Shown here: positions 52,133-60,199 of the stretch, one piece after another
Numbering within the stretch: position 1 is the stretch's first letter
Layout of the letters: every line of letters starts with the position of its first letter
Made by a program: the position numbers and the translations under genes
Origin: Comamonas testosteroni
GTDB lineage: Bacteria > Pseudomonadota > Gammaproteobacteria > Burkholderiales > Burkholderiaceae_C
Assembly (NCBI RefSeq): GCF_000761245.1
Contig: NZ_AWOR01000068.1
Location: forward strand, 186,001 to 250,000
DNA length: 64,000 nt
Direction: 5' to 3'
The notes under the pieces: generated by a model
What the model saw: only the letters and a program-made list of their open reading frames with translations
What the model was told of the DNA's origin: nothing
The model's database searches: none

Positions 52133-52708
52133 CTATTTGGTCAAAGCCTTGAGCGCGAGCTTAATGCCCTCGCTCACCCCTACATCGGGTGGGAGTTTCT
52201 TGAGGGCGGCCGAAGCTTCCTTATCGGAGTAGCCCAGCGCCATCAGTGCCTGCTGGATATCGTTTTGCTCGTTGTTATTGGCAAACAGCGACTGAGCGCC
52301 GGTATCCGCGCCGATCTTGCCCTTGAGCTCCAGCAGCAGACGCTCGGCGGTTTTCTTGCCGATGCCGGGTACCTTGACCAATCGCCCTGCTTGCTGCTGC
52401 GATACCGCGTCCGCGAGATCATCGATGCTCATGCCGCTGAGCACGGCCAATGCCATGCGCGGTCCTATGCCGGTGATCTTGATGAGTTCGCGGAAAGTCT
52501 GACGCTCGCGGGCAGTACCGAAGCCGAACAGCAGCTGGGCGTCTTCCCGTACCACGAAATGGGTCAGCAGGGCCACCTTGGCGCCGTTGGCGGGCAGGTT
52601 GTAGAAGGTGCTCATGGGCACCTGCACCTCATAGCCCACGCCGGCGCAGTCCACCAGGACTTCGGGCGGGTTTTTTTCCAGCAGCGTTCCAGTCAATTTG
52701 CCTATCAT
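52133..52708 (-). CDS. ruvA: Holliday junction DNA helicase subunit RuvA
   Basis: Binds Holliday junctions and loads RuvB. A 191-residue protein beginning [28 protein letters not shown], with helix-hairpin-helix regions [15 protein letters not shown] and [17 protein letters not shown] and the C-terminal domain that contacts RuvB ([19 protein letters not shown]). Start at 52708 by the conserved N-terminus. ruvC is not in the window. Divergent from phoH with a 49-base gap. Confidence 0.95.
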   Translation of the reverse strand: MIGKLTGTLLEKNPPEVLVDCAGVGYEVQVPMSTFYNLPANGAKVALLTHFVVREDAQLLFGFGTARERQTFRELIKITGIGPRMALAVLSGMSIDDLADAVSQQQAGRLVKVPGIGKKTAERLLLELKGKIGADTGAQSLFANNNEQNDIQQALMALGYSDKEASAALKKLPPDVGVSEGIKLALKALTK

Positions 52709-52757
52709 TGAAATCCTTTGCCGCACCGTGCGGCGATTCTTTTGAGAAATTATCCGC

Positions 52758-53771
52758 GTGATCCTGCGCCACACCTTCACTCCCCATAACAATACGCGCC
52801 TGACCCATATCTGCGGCCCGGCGGATGCGCATCTGCGCACCATCGAAGTCGCGCTGGGCGTCAAGATCGCTCACCGTCACGAGCAGTTCAAGATCGACGG
52901 CCCCAAGGCCAAGGCCAATGAAGCGCTGGAGCTGCTGCAGGCTCTCTATGAGATCGCCGACTACGTGATTGCCGAGGATACGCTTCAGCTCATGCTGGCC
53001 GGCGATGTCGAGATGCTGGAGGCCAATCTGACGGCACCGCAGCTGACCACGCGCCGCGCCGATCTGCGTGCCCGCACGCCCAACCAGGCGCTGTATCTGG
53101 AAAACATCGCCAACCACGACATCAGCTTCGGCATCGGCCCGGCCGGCACGGGCAAGACCTATCTGGCCGTGGCCTGCGCCGTGGATGCGCTGGAGCGCAG
53201 CGCCGTGCAGCGCATCGTGCTGACCCGGCCCGCCGTGGAAGCCGGCGAACGCCTGGGCTTTCTGCCCGGCGACCTGACGCAGAAGGTGGACCCCTACCTG
53301 CGCCCGCTGTACGACGCGCTGTACGATCTGATGGGCTACGAGAAGGTGCAGAAGGCCTTCGAGCGCAATGCGCTGGAGATCGCGCCGCTGGCCTTCATGC
53401 GCGGACGCACGCTGAACAACGCCTTCGTGATCCTGGATGAGGCGCAGAACACCACGCCCGAGCAGATGAAGATGTTTCTGACCCGCATCGGCTTCGGCGC
53501 CAAGGCCGTGGTCACGGGCGACGTGAGCCAGGTCGACCTGCCCAAGGGAGCGCCCAGCGGACTTGTCGATGCCGAGCGCGTGCTCAGGCGTGTCAAGGGC
53601 ATCTCCATCAACCACTTCACCAGCGCCGACGTGGTGCGCCACCCTCTGGTGGCTCGCATCGTGGACGCCTACGATGCACGCGGGCGCGTGTCCGAAGGCA
53701 CTTCGGCGCCCAAGCACCGCACCAGCAGCCCGCGCACAGCCCGCTCGCTGCCCACGGCCGACGAGCTTTAA
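52758..53771 (+). CDS. phoH: PhoH-family ATPase
   Basis: A 337-residue cytoplasmic P-loop ATPase with an N-terminal KH-like region ([19 protein letters not shown]) and Walker A GPAGTGKT (127-134), Walker B VILDEAQN, and the PhoH block [17 protein letters not shown]. The next gene is ybeY, its usual partner; YbeZ/PhoH proteins are thought to act with YbeY in RNA maturation. Start codon GTG. Its C-terminal ~20 residues are low-complexity. In other bacteria corC and lnt follow ybeY; here they do not. Confidence 0.93.
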   Translation: MILRHTFTPHNNTRLTHICGPADAHLRTIEVALGVKIAHRHEQFKIDGPKAKANEALELLQALYEIADYVIAEDTLQLMLAGDVEMLEANLTAPQLTTRRADLRARTPNQALYLENIANHDISFGIGPAGTGKTYLAVACAVDALERSAVQRIVLTRPAVEAGERLGFLPGDLTQKVDPYLRPLYDALYDLMGYEKVQKAFERNALEIAPLAFMRGRTLNNAFVILDEAQNTTPEQMKMFLTRIGFGAKAVVTGDVSQVDLPKGAPSGLVDAERVLRRVKGISINHFTSADVVRHPLVARIVDAYDARGRVSEGTSAPKHRTSSPRTARSLPTADEL

Positions 53772-53779
53772 TCAAAATC

Positions 53780-53817
53780 AATAGCTACTGGCGCTTGTTT
53801 CATAAGGGCTAAAAGCC
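53780..53817 (+). repeat. left half of the 80-bp element between phoH and ybeY
   Basis: AATAGCTACTGGCGCTTG shows the AGC and GCGC positions of the 80-bp family's left arm; the right arm is missing. The segment ends three bases before the ybeY start, so it occupies the ribosome-binding region. Confidence 0.5.
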
Positions 53818-53820
53818 AAA

Positions 53821-54279
53821 ATGACCTTGAATCAACTGCAACTATCGCTGCAATTCGGCCCCAGCACCGAGGCCGCCGCCCACCGCGAACTGCTGAGCCG
53901 CAGCCGCGTCACGCGCTGGATCCGCCATGCCCTGGCCGTGGATGCCGAGATCACGGTGCGCATCGTCGATGCCGAGGAAGGCCGCAAGCTCAACCGCGAG
54001 TACCGCCAGAAGGACTACGCGACCAATGTGCTGACCTTCGACTATCAGCAGGAGCCTAGCGTGATGGCCGACCTGGTGCTCTGCGCCCCCGTGGTGGAGC
54101 GCGAGGCCCAGGAGCAGAACAAGACGCTGGAAGAGCATTACGCCCATCTGCTGGTGCATGGCACGCTCCATGCCCAGGGCTGGGACCATGAGACCAGCGA
54201 GGAAGACGCCGAGGAGATGGAGGCCTACGAGACCGACATCATGAAGGAGATGGGTTACGAGGATCCGTACGCTCAGTAA
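53821..54279 (+). CDS. ybeY: endoribonuclease YbeY
   Basis: A 152-residue metal-dependent RNase involved in 16S rRNA 3'-end processing and ribosome quality control. The zinc motif [12 protein letters not shown] (usual HGxLHLxGxDH) and [17 protein letters not shown] are present. It follows phoH by 49 bases, a gap largely filled by a half copy of the dispersed element, and has no clear AGGAG before ATG. Confidence 0.95.
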   Translation: MTLNQLQLSLQFGPSTEAAAHRELLSRSRVTRWIRHALAVDAEITVRIVDAEEGRKLNREYRQKDYATNVLTFDYQQEPSVMADLVLCAPVVEREAQEQNKTLEEHYAHLLVHGTLHAQGWDHETSEEDAEEMEAYETDIMKEMGYEDPYAQ

Positions 54280-54307
54280 GCCATCGCAACTCCGGTCAAG
54301 GACAGCA

Positions 54308-54343
54308 CTCGGTAGTTCTACCGAGGTAGCTGCGTAGCCTACC
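54308..54343. promoter_or_regulatory. nested GGTAG palindromes upstream of the outer-membrane barrel gene
   Basis: CTCGGTA-GTTC-TACCGAG (54308-54325, perfect 7-bp arms) is followed at once by GGTAG-N9-CTACC (54325-54343). The repeated GGTAG/CTACC half-sites look like a binding region for a dimeric regulator about 140 bp upstream of the start. Confidence 0.55.
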
Positions 54344-54466
54344 GCATGGACGCCCAGCCGGCGCTTTTCTACAGTTGAGTCCGTCCCTGCATGAAGCATC
54401 TGCCTAACACGGGCCATCCTGGCCAGGGTGTGGCACCTGCTGAAGTCATCGGGCCAAGGACTCTCT

Positions 54467-55138
54467 GTGAAAACCCAACGCATCATCCCTTTGCTGATTC
54501 TGGCTGCCACCGGCAGCGCCTTTGCCGCCGACAATTACTACGGCGCACTGCGCATCAACTCCGCCCGCTACGAAGCCCACGACATGGACTCCAGCGCCCG
54601 CCCCGGCCTGGGCCAGTTCGTGCCTGGCGACGAGTCGAATACCGCCACCGGCGCCTCTCTGGCCCTGGGTTATCAGCTCCCGTCGAACTGGCGTGTAGAA
54701 GCCGAGTACACCATACCCAAGAACAATGAGTTCACCAGCGGATCCACTCGTTTCCCCACCAGCTTCAACCACCACCAGATCCGCTCACAGCGTCTGATGG
54801 TCAATGCGTACAAGGATTTCCCGCTGAACAATCAGTTCTCGCTGTACGGCACTGCGGGCCTTGGCCTGGCGCACCTGCAGTCCAGCGGCTGGCAAGGCAA
54901 CCCTGGCCGCCAGTATTTCAGTGCGTCCCAGAACAATCTGGCCTACGCCGTGGGCTTTGGCGTCACCTATACGCCCGCACCCAAGGTCAGCATCGACCTG
55001 GGCTGGCGCTATGTCGACATGGGCAAGACCAAGAGCGGCGCCAACAACTTCGCCAATGTCCGCGGCCTGCAGGACGAGCAGATGCACGCCAAACTGACGG
55101 CCAGCGAAATCTCGATCGGCCTGCGTTACCGCTTCTGA
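54467..55138 (+). CDS. outer-membrane beta-barrel protein
   Basis: A 223-residue outer-membrane protein of the small porin/OmpA-like-barrel type: signal peptide to GSAFAAD, alternating hydrophobic strands, SLYGTAGLGLAHLQ and KVSIDLGWRYVDMG, and a C-terminal aromatic strand ending RYRF. GTG at 54467 follows AAGGA, and starts the signal peptide; a GTG at 54428 adds 13 residues without function. Possible role in adhesion or small-molecule passage; unknown. Upstream palindromes suggest regulation. Confidence 0.8.
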   Translation: MKTQRIIPLLILAATGSAFAADNYYGALRINSARYEAHDMDSSARPGLGQFVPGDESNTATGASLALGYQLPSNWRVEAEYTIPKNNEFTSGSTRFPTSFNHHQIRSQRLMVNAYKDFPLNNQFSLYGTAGLGLAHLQSSGWQGNPGRQYFSASQNNLAYAVGFGVTYTPAPKVSIDLGWRYVDMGKTKSGANNFANVRGLQDEQMHAKLTASEISIGLRYRF

Positions 55139-55165
55139 CCCTGCCCTACAGGCAAGCAGCAAACA

Positions 55166-55192
55166 AAAAAAGCGGCACTCGGCCGCTTTTTT
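55166..55192. terminator. bidirectional terminator
   Basis: AGCGGC / GCCGCT stem extended by A- and T-runs on both sides, between two convergent genes. Confidence 0.9.
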
Positions 55193-55210
55193 ACTGGGGC
55201 GTAACGCTGT

Positions 55211-56194
55211 TTACTCGACGCTCAGACCGATGCGGCGCACCAATTGAGCCACGCGCACATCTTCGGTCTTGATCTGTTTGACAAAGACCTGCGGACCTTC
55301 GCCCACGGGAGTGATGCCCTGCTGCAGCAGGCTCTTGCGCAGCTCGGGGTCCTTGAGCGCCTTGTCGGTGTCCTGGGCGATGGTCTGGACCACGGCAGCC
55401 GGCGTGCCCTTGGGTGCGAACAGGCCGAACCAGGCGCCGGCCTCAAAGCCCTTGTAGCTCTCGGCCAGGGTCTGCACCTGGGGCAGCAGCGCGTGACGCT
55501 GCAGGCCGGAGACGGCCAGTGCCGTGAGCTTGCCGCTCTGGATCTGGGTCAGCGCCGGAGCGATCGCAATCAGCATCACATCGACCTGGCCGGCCAGCAC
55601 ATCCTGCAGGCCCTGGGGACCGCCGCGATAGGGAATATGCGTTGCGAAAAAGCCTGCGCGCTGCTTGAACTGCTCCATGGCCAGGTGCTGGGCGCCGCCC
55701 GTGCCCGAGGAGGCGTAGTTGATCTTGCCCGGGTGGGATTTGGCGTAGGCCACAAAGTCCTGCAAGGTCTTGAAGCCCTTCCTGGGATTGGCCACCAGAA
55801 CAAAGTCGGACTGGCCCAGCTTGGTCACCGGCACCAGATCGTTCTTGACGTCATAGGGAAGATTGCGCTGCACATTGGGCATGATGGTGATGGCGCTGTC
55901 GCCGCCCACCAGCAAGGTGTAGCCATCGGGCTGGGCCTTGACCACGGAGTCCACGGCCGAGACACCGCCGGCCGCGCCCTTGTTTTCCACCACGATGGCC
56001 TGCTTCCAGTCCCTGCCCACCAGTTGGCCCACCTGACGGGCCAGCAGATCCGGAGCGCTGCCCGGACCGTTGGCCACCACCAGCTTGACGGAGCGCGCCG
56101 GAAACTCCGGCTGCTGGGCCATGGCTGCGCCCGATACACCGCTTGCGGCCAGCAAGGCCCAAACGGTGCGGGAGAGGAAACGGGGCAGATTCAC
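55211..56194 (-). CDS. Bug-family solute-binding protein
   Basis: A 327-residue TctC/Bug periplasmic protein: signal peptide ending GAAMAQQ, FPARSVKLVVANGPGSAPDLLAR, KGAAGGVSAVDSVVKA and DGYTLLVG. GTG start at 56194. It is divergent from a TSUP transporter. Its ribosome-binding site (AAGGAG) lies inside a perfect inverted repeat just upstream, so translation may be controlled. Fourth Bug protein in the window; ligand unknown. Confidence 0.87.
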   Translation of the reverse strand: MNLPRFLSRTVWALLAASGVSGAAMAQQPEFPARSVKLVVANGPGSAPDLLARQVGQLVGRDWKQAIVVENKGAAGGVSAVDSVVKAQPDGYTLLVGGDSAITIMPNVQRNLPYDVKNDLVPVTKLGQSDFVLVANPRKGFKTLQDFVAYAKSHPGKINYASSGTGGAQHLAMEQFKQRAGFFATHIPYRGGPQGLQDVLAGQVDVMLIAIAPALTQIQSGKLTALAVSGLQRHALLPQVQTLAESYKGFEAGAWFGLFAPKGTPAAVVQTIAQDTDKALKDPELRKSLLQQGITPVGEGPQVFVKQIKTEDVRVAQLVRRIGLSVE

Positions 56195-56199
56195 GGCAA

Positions 56200-56236
56200 A
56201 ACTCCTTAACTAAGGAGTTGATTGTCAAAACAATCA
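56200..56236. promoter_or_regulatory. two adjacent inverted repeats covering the Bug gene ribosome-binding site
   Basis: AACTCCTTA-AC-TAAGGAGTT (56200-56219) and TGATTGT-CAAA-ACAATCA (56219-56236) abut. On the minus strand the first contains AAGGAG about nine bases before the GTG start; as mRNA it can form a hairpin that hides the site. The second is a likely operator. Confidence 0.6.
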
Positions 56237-56387
56237 CTTATTCCTCAAAATACTGTTTTCACATTCTTTTATTTCCAAAAATAATTAACCACGACAGAAG
56301 AAGAAAAAGAGGCGACACAGGCCATCGCCTAAGATCGACGCCGACAACAAGGCGCAAAGCCGACAGAGAAAATCAGGAGACAAGAAC

Positions 56388-57152
56388 ATGGAGAACCTGG
56401 GCCACCTCGCCCTTTTGCTGGCCGCAGCTTTCACGGCCGGCGCGCTCAACGCGGTCGCCGGCGGCGGCAGCTTTCTGACCCTTCCCGCGCTGGTCTTCAC
56501 CGGCGTGCCGCCCGTGATTGCCAATGCCACGGGCACCGTGGCCCTGCTGCCGGGCTATATGGCGGGCGCCTGGGGCTTCAAGGACGATATGCAGTCCCCG
56601 CCGGGCCTGTCCATGAAACAGGTGGTGGCGCTGTCCCTGATCGGCGGCTCTGCGGGTGCGGCGCTGCTGCTGTTCACGCCCGACGCCACCTTCCGCAAGG
56701 TCGTGCCCTGGCTGCTGCTGGCCGCCACCGCCATGTTCGCCTTCGGCCCGCAGCTGCGCGCCTGGGCTGCGGGCAAGAATGCCGCTCACGCCACCCCATC
56801 GGCGGCCAAGGCCGCTGCAGGCATGCTGATCGTGGCCATCTATGGCGGCTACTTCAACGGCGGCCTGGGCATTTTGCTGCTGGCCTTGTTCGGCCTGCTG
56901 GGCCAGACCTCGCTCAACGCCATGAACGGCATGAAGAACCTGGTCTCGGCCCTGCTGACGGCGATTGCCGTGGTGATCTACGCCGTGGGCGGCATTGTGG
57001 AGTGGAGGCTGGCCCTCGTCATGATGGCGGCCGCCACCCTGGGCGGCTATCTGGGGGCCCGCGTGGCGCGCAAGATCGCGCCCCATGTCCTGCGCTGGGG
57101 CATTGTGGCCACCGGGCTGGTGATGGCAGGACTGTTCTTCGCCAAGGGCTGA
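56388..57152 (+). CDS. TSUP family (TauE/SafE-like) membrane permease
   Basis: A 254-residue inner-membrane protein with about seven to eight segments and the duplicated TSUP pattern: NAVAGGGSFLTLPAL in the first half and YGGYFNGGLGILLLAL in the second. Such permeases export or import sulfite, sulfonates or other organosulfur anions. CAGGAG precedes the ATG. Divergent from a Bug binding-protein gene, which might share a substrate. Followed by a strong terminator. Confidence 0.85.
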   Translation: MENLGHLALLLAAAFTAGALNAVAGGGSFLTLPALVFTGVPPVIANATGTVALLPGYMAGAWGFKDDMQSPPGLSMKQVVALSLIGGSAGAALLLFTPDATFRKVVPWLLLAATAMFAFGPQLRAWAAGKNAAHATPSAAKAAAGMLIVAIYGGYFNGGLGILLLALFGLLGQTSLNAMNGMKNLVSALLTAIAVVIYAVGGIVEWRLALVMMAAATLGGYLGARVARKIAPHVLRWGIVATGLVMAGLFFAKG

Positions 57153-57168
57153 AGTGCCGTTCCAAAGC

Positions 57169-57201
57169 AAAAAGCCTTCTCGTCACCGAGAAGGCTTTTT
57201 T
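57169..57201. terminator. strong bidirectional terminator
   Basis: AAAAAGCCTTCTCG / CGAGAAGGCTTTTTT with a TCAC loop, between convergent tsup and dbpA genes. Confidence 0.93.
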
Positions 57202-57256
57202 GCGAGCATCCCGCGCTTTGTGAACAGGCGCTGGAGATCAACCGGATGGCTGATGC

Positions 57257-58666
57257 TTAGAGCAGCCGCGCCTTCACGGTCTTGCCCTTGACCTTGCCTG
57301 CATTGAGCCTGGCGCAGGCCGCCGAGGCGATCTTGCGATCCACTGCCACATAGGTGGAAAAGTCGTTGACGCTGATCTTGCCGATCTGGTCGCGGCTGTA
57401 GCCGAAGTCGGCGCACATGGCGCCCATCACGTCGCCGGCGCGGATCTTTTCCTTGCGCCCGCCGATGATCTGGATGGTCATCATGGGCGGCAGCAGCTCG
57501 CCACCGGCGGCGGGCGTGAGCTCGTCCACGGGGAAGAACTGCGAAGCCCGGCCTTGCAGCTGCTCGATCTTGCCCACGCTGCCCATCTCGTCCATGGACA
57601 CCAGATTCAGCGCCAGCCCTTCGGCATCGCCGCGGCCCGTGCGGCCGATGCGGTGGATATGCACTTCGGAATCCGGCGTCACGTCCACATTGATCACGGC
57701 CGACAGATCGGCAATATCCAGGCCGCGCGCCGCCACATCGGTGGCGACCAGCACGCTGCAGCTCTTGTTGGCAAACTGCACCAGTACTTCGTCGCGCTCG
57801 CGCTGCTCCAGCTCGCCAAACAGCGCCAGCGCACTGAAACCTTCGGCCTGCAGCGCATTGACCACGTCACGGCATTGCTGCTTGGTGTTGCAGAAAGCAA
57901 TCGTCGATTCGGGGCGGAAGTGGGCCAGCAGCTTGGCCACGGTCGCCACCTTCTCGCGGGCACCGACTTCGTACCAGCGCTGCTCGATTTTGTTGGAGCT
58001 ATGTTGCGCAGCCACCTTCACGGTCTGCGGGTCACGCATGAAACGCTGGGCCAGCGAGGCAATGCCTTCAGGGTAGGTGGCCGAGAACAGCAGGGTCTGA
58101 CGATCCGCCGGACATTGGCGCACCACGGTTTCGATGTCGCCGAGAAAGCCCATGTCCAGCATGCGATCGGCCTCGTCCAGCACCAGGGTCTTGAGGTTGC
58201 CGATGTCGAGCTTGCCGCGCTCCATCAGATCCATCACGCGCCCGGGTGTGCCAACGACGATGTGCGCGCCGTTTTCCAGCGAGGCGATCTGGTTGCGCGA
58301 GGGCACGCCACCATAGACGGTGACGACCTTGATATTGTCCTGCGCGCGCGCCAGGCGGCGGATCTCGGTGGCGACCTGGTCGGCCAGCTCCCGCGTGGGG
58401 CACAGCACCAGGGCCTGGACGGCAAACCAGCGCGGGTTCAGGCGATCGACCATGGGCAGGCCGAAGGCAGCCGTCTTGCCGCTGCCGGTGCTGGCCTGGG
58501 CGATCAAGTCCTTGCCCTGCAGAGTCAGCGGCAGGCTGGCGGCCTGGATGGGCGTCATCTGCGCATAGCCGAGCTGCTGGAGGTTGGCCAGCATTTCTGG
58601 GGACAGGGGCAGCGCCGAGAAAGCGGTGGAATCAGAGGCCTGGGCGGCGCTGGTGGAGGTATTCAT
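57257..58666 (-). CDS. dbpA: ATP-dependent RNA helicase DbpA
   Basis: A DEAD-box helicase of 469 residues acting in 50S subunit assembly through 23S rRNA helix 92. Motifs: Q motif PLSPEMLANLQQLGYAQMTPIQ, Walker A ASTGSGKT (58-65), LDEADRM, SAT, RGLDIADL and HRIGRTGR. The C-terminal ~75 residues form the DbpA RNA-binding domain (VMGAMCADFGYSRDQIGKISVNDFSTYVAV), which separates it from other DEAD proteins. Start ATG at 58666. Confidence 0.95.
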   Translation of the reverse strand: MNTSTSAAQASDSTAFSALPLSPEMLANLQQLGYAQMTPIQAASLPLTLQGKDLIAQASTGSGKTAAFGLPMVDRLNPRWFAVQALVLCPTRELADQVATEIRRLARAQDNIKVVTVYGGVPSRNQIASLENGAHIVVGTPGRVMDLMERGKLDIGNLKTLVLDEADRMLDMGFLGDIETVVRQCPADRQTLLFSATYPEGIASLAQRFMRDPQTVKVAAQHSSNKIEQRWYEVGAREKVATVAKLLAHFRPESTIAFCNTKQQCRDVVNALQAEGFSALALFGELEQRERDEVLVQFANKSCSVLVATDVAARGLDIADLSAVINVDVTPDSEVHIHRIGRTGRGDAEGLALNLVSMDEMGSVGKIEQLQGRASQFFPVDELTPAAGGELLPPMMTIQIIGGRKEKIRAGDVMGAMCADFGYSRDQIGKISVNDFSTYVAVDRKIASAACARLNAGKVKGKTVKARLL

Positions 58667-58828
58667 GGGAGCGGATTATCCCGGGCCTGCGCAGGAAAAG
58701 CCTTGTGCCATCGCTATTCACGGTGCCATTTGCGGGTTGCCCCTCTTCATTCCGGGCCGGACATGCTCCTAGTCTGAAAGCGCGGTCTTCAATGGCCGCC
58801 TCTGTTTGATGCCAACCACAGACCCCAT

Positions 58829-60154
58829 ATGCACCCTAGCCTTACCCGCAAGTTCTGCGCCGTCGCCACGCTGGCCTTCACTCTGGGCTCGGCCCAGGCC
58901 GCGGAGCTGGACCCCCAGCCGCTCAAGCCCCAGCTGCAGCAGCTGATCGCCCAGATGTATCCGCAGATGCGCGGCATCTACGAAGACCTGCATGCCAACC
59001 CCGAGCTGGGCTTCCAGGAAACGCGCACCGCCGCCAAGCTGGCGGCCGAGATGCGCAAGCTGGGCTTTGAGGTCACCGAAGGCATCGGCAAGACCGGCCT
59101 GGTCGCCATCTATCGCAATGGCGCGGGCCCCACCGTCATGGTGCGCACCGAGCTGGACGCCCTGCCCATGGAGGAAAAAACCGGCCTGCCCTATGCAAGC
59201 AAGGCCAAGGCCCAGTACAACGGCAAGGAGAGCTTTGTCGCCCATAGCTGCGGCCATGACATGCACATGACCAGCTGGCTGGGCACGGCCCAGGCGCTGC
59301 TGGGCCTGAAGAACCAATGGAAGGGAACGCTGATGTTCGTGGCCCAGCCCTCCGAGGAAACCGTGACCGGTGCCAAGGCCATGCTGGCCGACGGCCTGTT
59401 CCAGAAGTTCGGCAAGCCCGACTACGCCTTTGCGCTGCACACCGGCTCCATGCCCTATGGCACGGTGGGCTATGTGGCCGGGGCGGCGACCTCCAACTCG
59501 GACTCGCTGGACATCACGTTTCACGGCCGCGGCAGCCATGGCTCCATGCCCGACAAAGGCATAGACCCCGTGCTCATGGCCTCGCGCTTTGTGGTGGACG
59601 TGCAAGGCGTGATCAGCCGCGAAAAAGATCCCATGGAGTTCGGCGTGGTCACCGTGGGCGCCTTCAACTCGGGCAGCGCGGGCAATATCATTCCCGACCA
59701 GGCGCGGCTGCTCGGAACAATCCGCAGCTACAAGAGCGAGGTGCGCACAAAAATGCACGAAGGCATTGAGCGCACGGCCAAGGCCGAAGCCGCCATGTCG
59801 GGCGCTCCTGCACCCGAGGTCAAGCTGGTCAAGGGCTCGGATGCCGTGGTCAATGACGCGGCACTGGTAGGCCGCACGGTCAAGCTGTTCAAGGCCGCAC
59901 TCGGCGACCGCAATGTGATCCCCATCTCACCCATCACGGCCAGCGAAGATTTCTCGGACTTCATCAATCAGGGTGTGCCATCCATGTTCTACACCCTGGG
60001 CGTGTACGACCCCAAGAAGGTGGCCGAGGCCAGCCAGCCCGGCGGCAAGCCGCTGCCCTTCAATCACTCACCCTTCTTCGCCCCAGAACCCGAACCCACG
60101 TTCAAGACCGGCGTGGAAACCATGACGCTGGCCGTCATGAACGTGATGCAGTAA
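58829..60154 (+). CDS. exported M20 family amidohydrolase
   Basis: A 441-residue metal-dependent hydrolase with a signal peptide (ending SAQAAE). Metal motifs are HSCGHDMHMTSWLG and QPSEETVTGAKAM, with GRGSHGSMPD in the lid domain. It differs from the cytoplasmic M20 enzyme at 33963 by being exported. Likely an amidohydrolase acting on N-acyl amino acids or peptides in the periplasm. Divergent from dbpA; no clear AGGAG ahead of the ATG. Confidence 0.85.
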   Translation: MHPSLTRKFCAVATLAFTLGSAQAAELDPQPLKPQLQQLIAQMYPQMRGIYEDLHANPELGFQETRTAAKLAAEMRKLGFEVTEGIGKTGLVAIYRNGAGPTVMVRTELDALPMEEKTGLPYASKAKAQYNGKESFVAHSCGHDMHMTSWLGTAQALLGLKNQWKGTLMFVAQPSEETVTGAKAMLADGLFQKFGKPDYAFALHTGSMPYGTVGYVAGAATSNSDSLDITFHGRGSHGSMPDKGIDPVLMASRFVVDVQGVISREKDPMEFGVVTVGAFNSGSAGNIIPDQARLLGTIRSYKSEVRTKMHEGIERTAKAEAAMSGAPAPEVKLVKGSDAVVNDAALVGRTVKLFKAALGDRNVIPISPITASEDFSDFINQGVPSMFYTLGVYDPKKVAEASQPGGKPLPFNHSPFFAPEPEPTFKTGVETMTLAVMNVMQ

Positions 60155-60162
60155 GCAGCGCC

Positions 60163-60180
60163 AGCCCCGCCATCGGGGCT
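60163..60180. terminator. stem-loop between two M20 genes
   Basis: AGCCCCG / CGGGGCT with a four-base loop in the 45-base gap between convergent genes. No T-run, so a weak terminator at best. Confidence 0.45.
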
Positions 60181-60199
60181 GCGCCTTGCCTTCAGCGCG

